DNA from: a bacterium
GTDB taxonomy: Archaea > Nanobdellota > Nanobdellia > Pacearchaeales > GW2011-AR1
Assembly: GCA_030588935.1 (NCBI GenBank)
Contig: JAUUWR010000028.1
Span: 1-11,522, forward strand
DNA: 11,522 nt
Direction of reading: 5' to 3'
A model generated the notes under the pieces. That model was given only the letters and a program-made list of their open reading frames with translations. It ran no database searches and was not told where the DNA came from. A program made the translations under genes and the position numbers. Every line of letters begins with the position of its first letter. Within the stretch, counting starts at the first letter, position 1. Shown one piece after another: positions 10,184 through 11,522 of the stretch.

Positions 10184-10418
10184 TGCAAAAAGTTAATATT
10201 TCTTCTTGATGTTTTTTGAATGATGCAACTGGCCAGATAACCAGATATTTGAATTCTAAGATTCAGCCATCATATTGTTAAGATCTTTATTGCAGCATTA
10301 ACAAAAAATATGAAATTTTCCTCCTTTTACTTTATGGATATTTTAAATAAAATTGATTTATAAACAGTCAGAAGTGAAAATAAATATATAAGATACGTAT
10401 GAATCCTCTATATTTCTG

Positions 10419-10437
10419 TATATAAAAACTTAAATAA
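10419..10437 (+). promoter_or_regulatory. TATA-like region for the 7TM/winged-helix operon
   Basis: TATATAAAA (10419-10427) and ACTTAAATAA (10428-10437); the second is centred ~26 bases before the ATG at 10458. No Shine-Dalgarno sequence is present. Confidence 0.45.
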
Positions 10438-10457
10438 CCCAAAAAAATCACAATTAT

Positions 10458-11135
10458 ATGTACTTGCAATTATATAATCTCATTGCACAAAATAAAGATT
10501 TATTTAGATTTTTTTATTCTATTTTAATAGTTTTTATTTGCTTAATTATTGTTCTTAAAACTAACAGGCTTTTTCAGATTAGTTCTCATCAAGGGATAAG
10601 ATATTTTAGAAATGCTTTCTTTTTTTATGGGCTTGCTTTTATGATTAGATATTTTCTTGCAGTACCAACCTATTTTAGTTCAATGAAAATAGTGTTTGAA
10701 TTTTTCATGATTATGGGGGGATTTTTTTTGTTCTATAGTCTTTTATGGAAAAGGTTTGAAATTTCTAAAGAAATTAGCTCGTTATTTAATTCCAAAATCT
10801 TTATTTTTTATGTTTTAGCGCTTATAATTGTAGTTTTAGATTATTTATGGCAGACATATGATTTTATGTTTTTTTCACAGATTGTTTTATTTGGTTTTGC
10901 CAGTATAATAAGTTATAAAAATTACAAAAAAGATGAAAAAAAGCATAAATTTCTTAAATTGTATTTTATAATAATGGTGTTGAATTTTATTGCATGGACC
11001 TTGAATTTTATTTTTGCTTCTTTTTTAGGCTGGCGTCTGAGATGGGTGGCAAATATTTATGTAATTAATGTTGTAGTTTTCTTAATATTTTTATATGGTG
11101 TAATTAAACTAACAAAAAAACCCGGGGTTTCTTAA
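10458..11135 (+). CDS. Seven-helix membrane protein, probable sensor
   Basis: 225 residues with seven hydrophobic segments at ~15-33, 45-68, 75-97, 113-130, 136-154, 166-190 and 197-216. A conserved-looking loop KTNRLFQISSHQGIRYFRNA lies between helices 1 and 2 (His44, Arg48, Arg51), and a Lys-rich loop (YKNYKKDEKKHK) between helices 5 and 6. No catalytic kinase domain follows. The layout resembles the seven-helix input domains of membrane signalling proteins. It lies 14 bases upstream of a winged-helix gene on the same strand, so the pair probably works together, the membrane protein sensing and the winged-helix protein acting on DNA. That link is inferred from gene order only. Confidence 0.75.
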   Translation: MYLQLYNLIAQNKDLFRFFYSILIVFICLIIVLKTNRLFQISSHQGIRYFRNAFFFYGLAFMIRYFLAVPTYFSSMKIVFEFFMIMGGFFLFYSLLWKRFEISKEISSLFNSKIFIFYVLALIIVVLDYLWQTYDFMFFSQIVLFGFASIISYKNYKKDEKKHKFLKLYFIIMVLNFIAWTLNFIFASFLGWRLRWVANIYVINVVVFLIFLYGVIKLTKKPGVS

Positions 11136-11149
11136 AGATTAAGACTAAA

Positions 11150-11422
11150 ATGGCAAGAAAAAGGGAGAGATTAGAGATAATCAAGGATATTCTTAGGTCA
11201 ATTAGGGAAAATAGGAATATAAAACCAACGCGGCTACTATATGCTTCAAATCTTTCACCTCAAATGTTTAAAGAATATATAAATGAATTAATAACCAAAG
11301 ATTTTATTAGATTAGATGTGAATAAAAAAGAAAAGAAAACTTTTTCTTTAACAAATAAGGGGAATGAATTTTTGGAGGAATATAGAGTTATTGAAAACTT
11401 TGTGGAGAATTTTGGATTATAA
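11150..11422 (+). CDS. Winged-helix DNA-binding protein (HTH_45-like)
   Basis: 90 residues. The sequence fits the small archaeal winged-helix family: RERLEIIKDILRSIRENRNI (helix 1), TRLLYASNLSPQMFKEYINE (helix-turn-helix, recognition helix ~36-50), ITKDFIRLDVNKKEKKTFSL (wing) and TNKGNEFLEEYRVIENFVEN (C-terminal dimerisation helix). The wing-to-helix text FSLTNKGNEFLEEY is typical of this group (family assignment from memory of PF14947-like proteins). It is the second gene of a likely operon with the seven-helix membrane protein. There is no Shine-Dalgarno sequence before its ATG and the gap is 14 bases. Confidence 0.85.
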   Translation: MARKRERLEIIKDILRSIRENRNIKPTRLLYASNLSPQMFKEYINELITKDFIRLDVNKKEKKTFSLTNKGNEFLEEYRVIENFVENFGL

Positions 11423-11464
11423 TTCTGTTTGTTAGGCACTACAAATAGTTTCCTTAGGGATACT

Positions 11465-11512
11465 AAAATAGTTGGCTCTATTTTTAAGATTTTGGTTGTT
11501 ACTTAAAAATAG
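11465..11512 (+). terminator. Overlapping alternative hairpins after the winged-helix gene
   Basis: CTATTTTTAAG (11478-11488) forms a perfect 11-base stem with CTTAAAAATAG (11502-11512) around a 13-base loop. Its first seven bases can instead pair with AAAATAG (11465-11471) around a 6-base loop. The two folds exclude each other. This could be the operon's terminator or a regulated leader of a gene beyond the window. Confidence 0.4.
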
Positions 11513-11522
11513 TTTAATTATT

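Larger units (their letters stand above)
10106..10457. other. 352-base stretch without a convincing gene
   Basis: No coding frame longer than about 17 codons with initiation signals was found on either strand. It holds the bulged hairpin at 10130-10183, a small CTGGCCAG palindrome near 10233-10240, an ATACGTAT palindrome at 10393-10400 and the promoter of the gene at 10458. It is the longest gene-free stretch in the window. Confidence 0.6.

Noticed and set aside
10310..10363. 17-codon frame MKFSSFYFMDILNKIDL
   Set aside because: It has no ribosome-binding sequence or promoter at suitable spacing and is too short to support.
1..11522. tRNA, rRNA, insertion sequences, attachment sites or replication origin
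   Set aside because: Intergenic regions were read on both strands for cloverleaf arms, transposase or integrase frames and long terminal repeats; none were found. Eye inspection cannot exclude intron-containing or split tRNA halves.

Overview
The window looks like a chromosomal segment of an AT-rich archaeon with short genes and short intergenic gaps, most likely a DPANN-type lineage (Pacearchaeota/Woesearchaeota-like; this placement is inferred). The archaeal evidence is a TrmB-family regulator, a bacterio-opsin-activator type (HTH_10) regulator, a Rad3/XPD-type iron-sulfur helicase, an archaeal winged-helix protein, and TATA-like boxes centred about 25-27 bases upstream of many start codons, as expected for leaderless archaeal transcripts. 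A minority of genes (starts at 3243, 8292, 8585, 9938) instead have a purine-rich Shine-Dalgarno sequence. I found no tRNA, rRNA, CRISPR array, transposase or integrase.

Region by region: 1-315 holds a small one-helix membrane protein behind an inverted repeat. 355-1536 (minus) is a two-gene operon: an unknown protein and a lipoprotein whose mature part resembles a bacterial outer-membrane beta-barrel. A ~47-base direct repeat precedes or overlaps both starts. Divergent from it is a TrmB regulator (1618-2364). 2387-3072 is a divergent pair of unknown genes sharing a promoter region with a perfect 6-3-6 palindrome. 3243-3953 is a multi-helix membrane protein flanked by two hairpins with the same hexamer stem.

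The centrepiece is a 920-residue minus-strand protein (4084-6846) joining a RecB/Cas4-like nuclease with a four-cysteine cluster to an XPD/DinG-like helicase with its own four-cysteine set, in effect a Dna2-like domain plan built on an SF2 helicase. Divergent from it is an HTH_10 regulator (6951-7634). A near-identical ~29-base element with the palindrome core CGAAATATTTCG lies in that regulator's promoter and again in front of the next gene, a two-helix membrane protein (7700-8047), which suggests a small self-contained regulon.

8082-8516 is a translationally coupled pair of very basic small proteins. 8585-8833 is a Cys-rich two-helix membrane protein, 9018-9452 a PEBP (YbhB/YbcL) family protein, 9490-9756 a two-helix membrane protein and 9938-10105 a 55-residue protein. 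A gene-poor 352-base stretch follows with a strong bulged hairpin. The window ends with a seven-helix membrane protein followed by a winged-helix protein (10458-11422), a likely membrane sensor/regulator pair, and then by a segment that can fold into two mutually exclusive hairpins.
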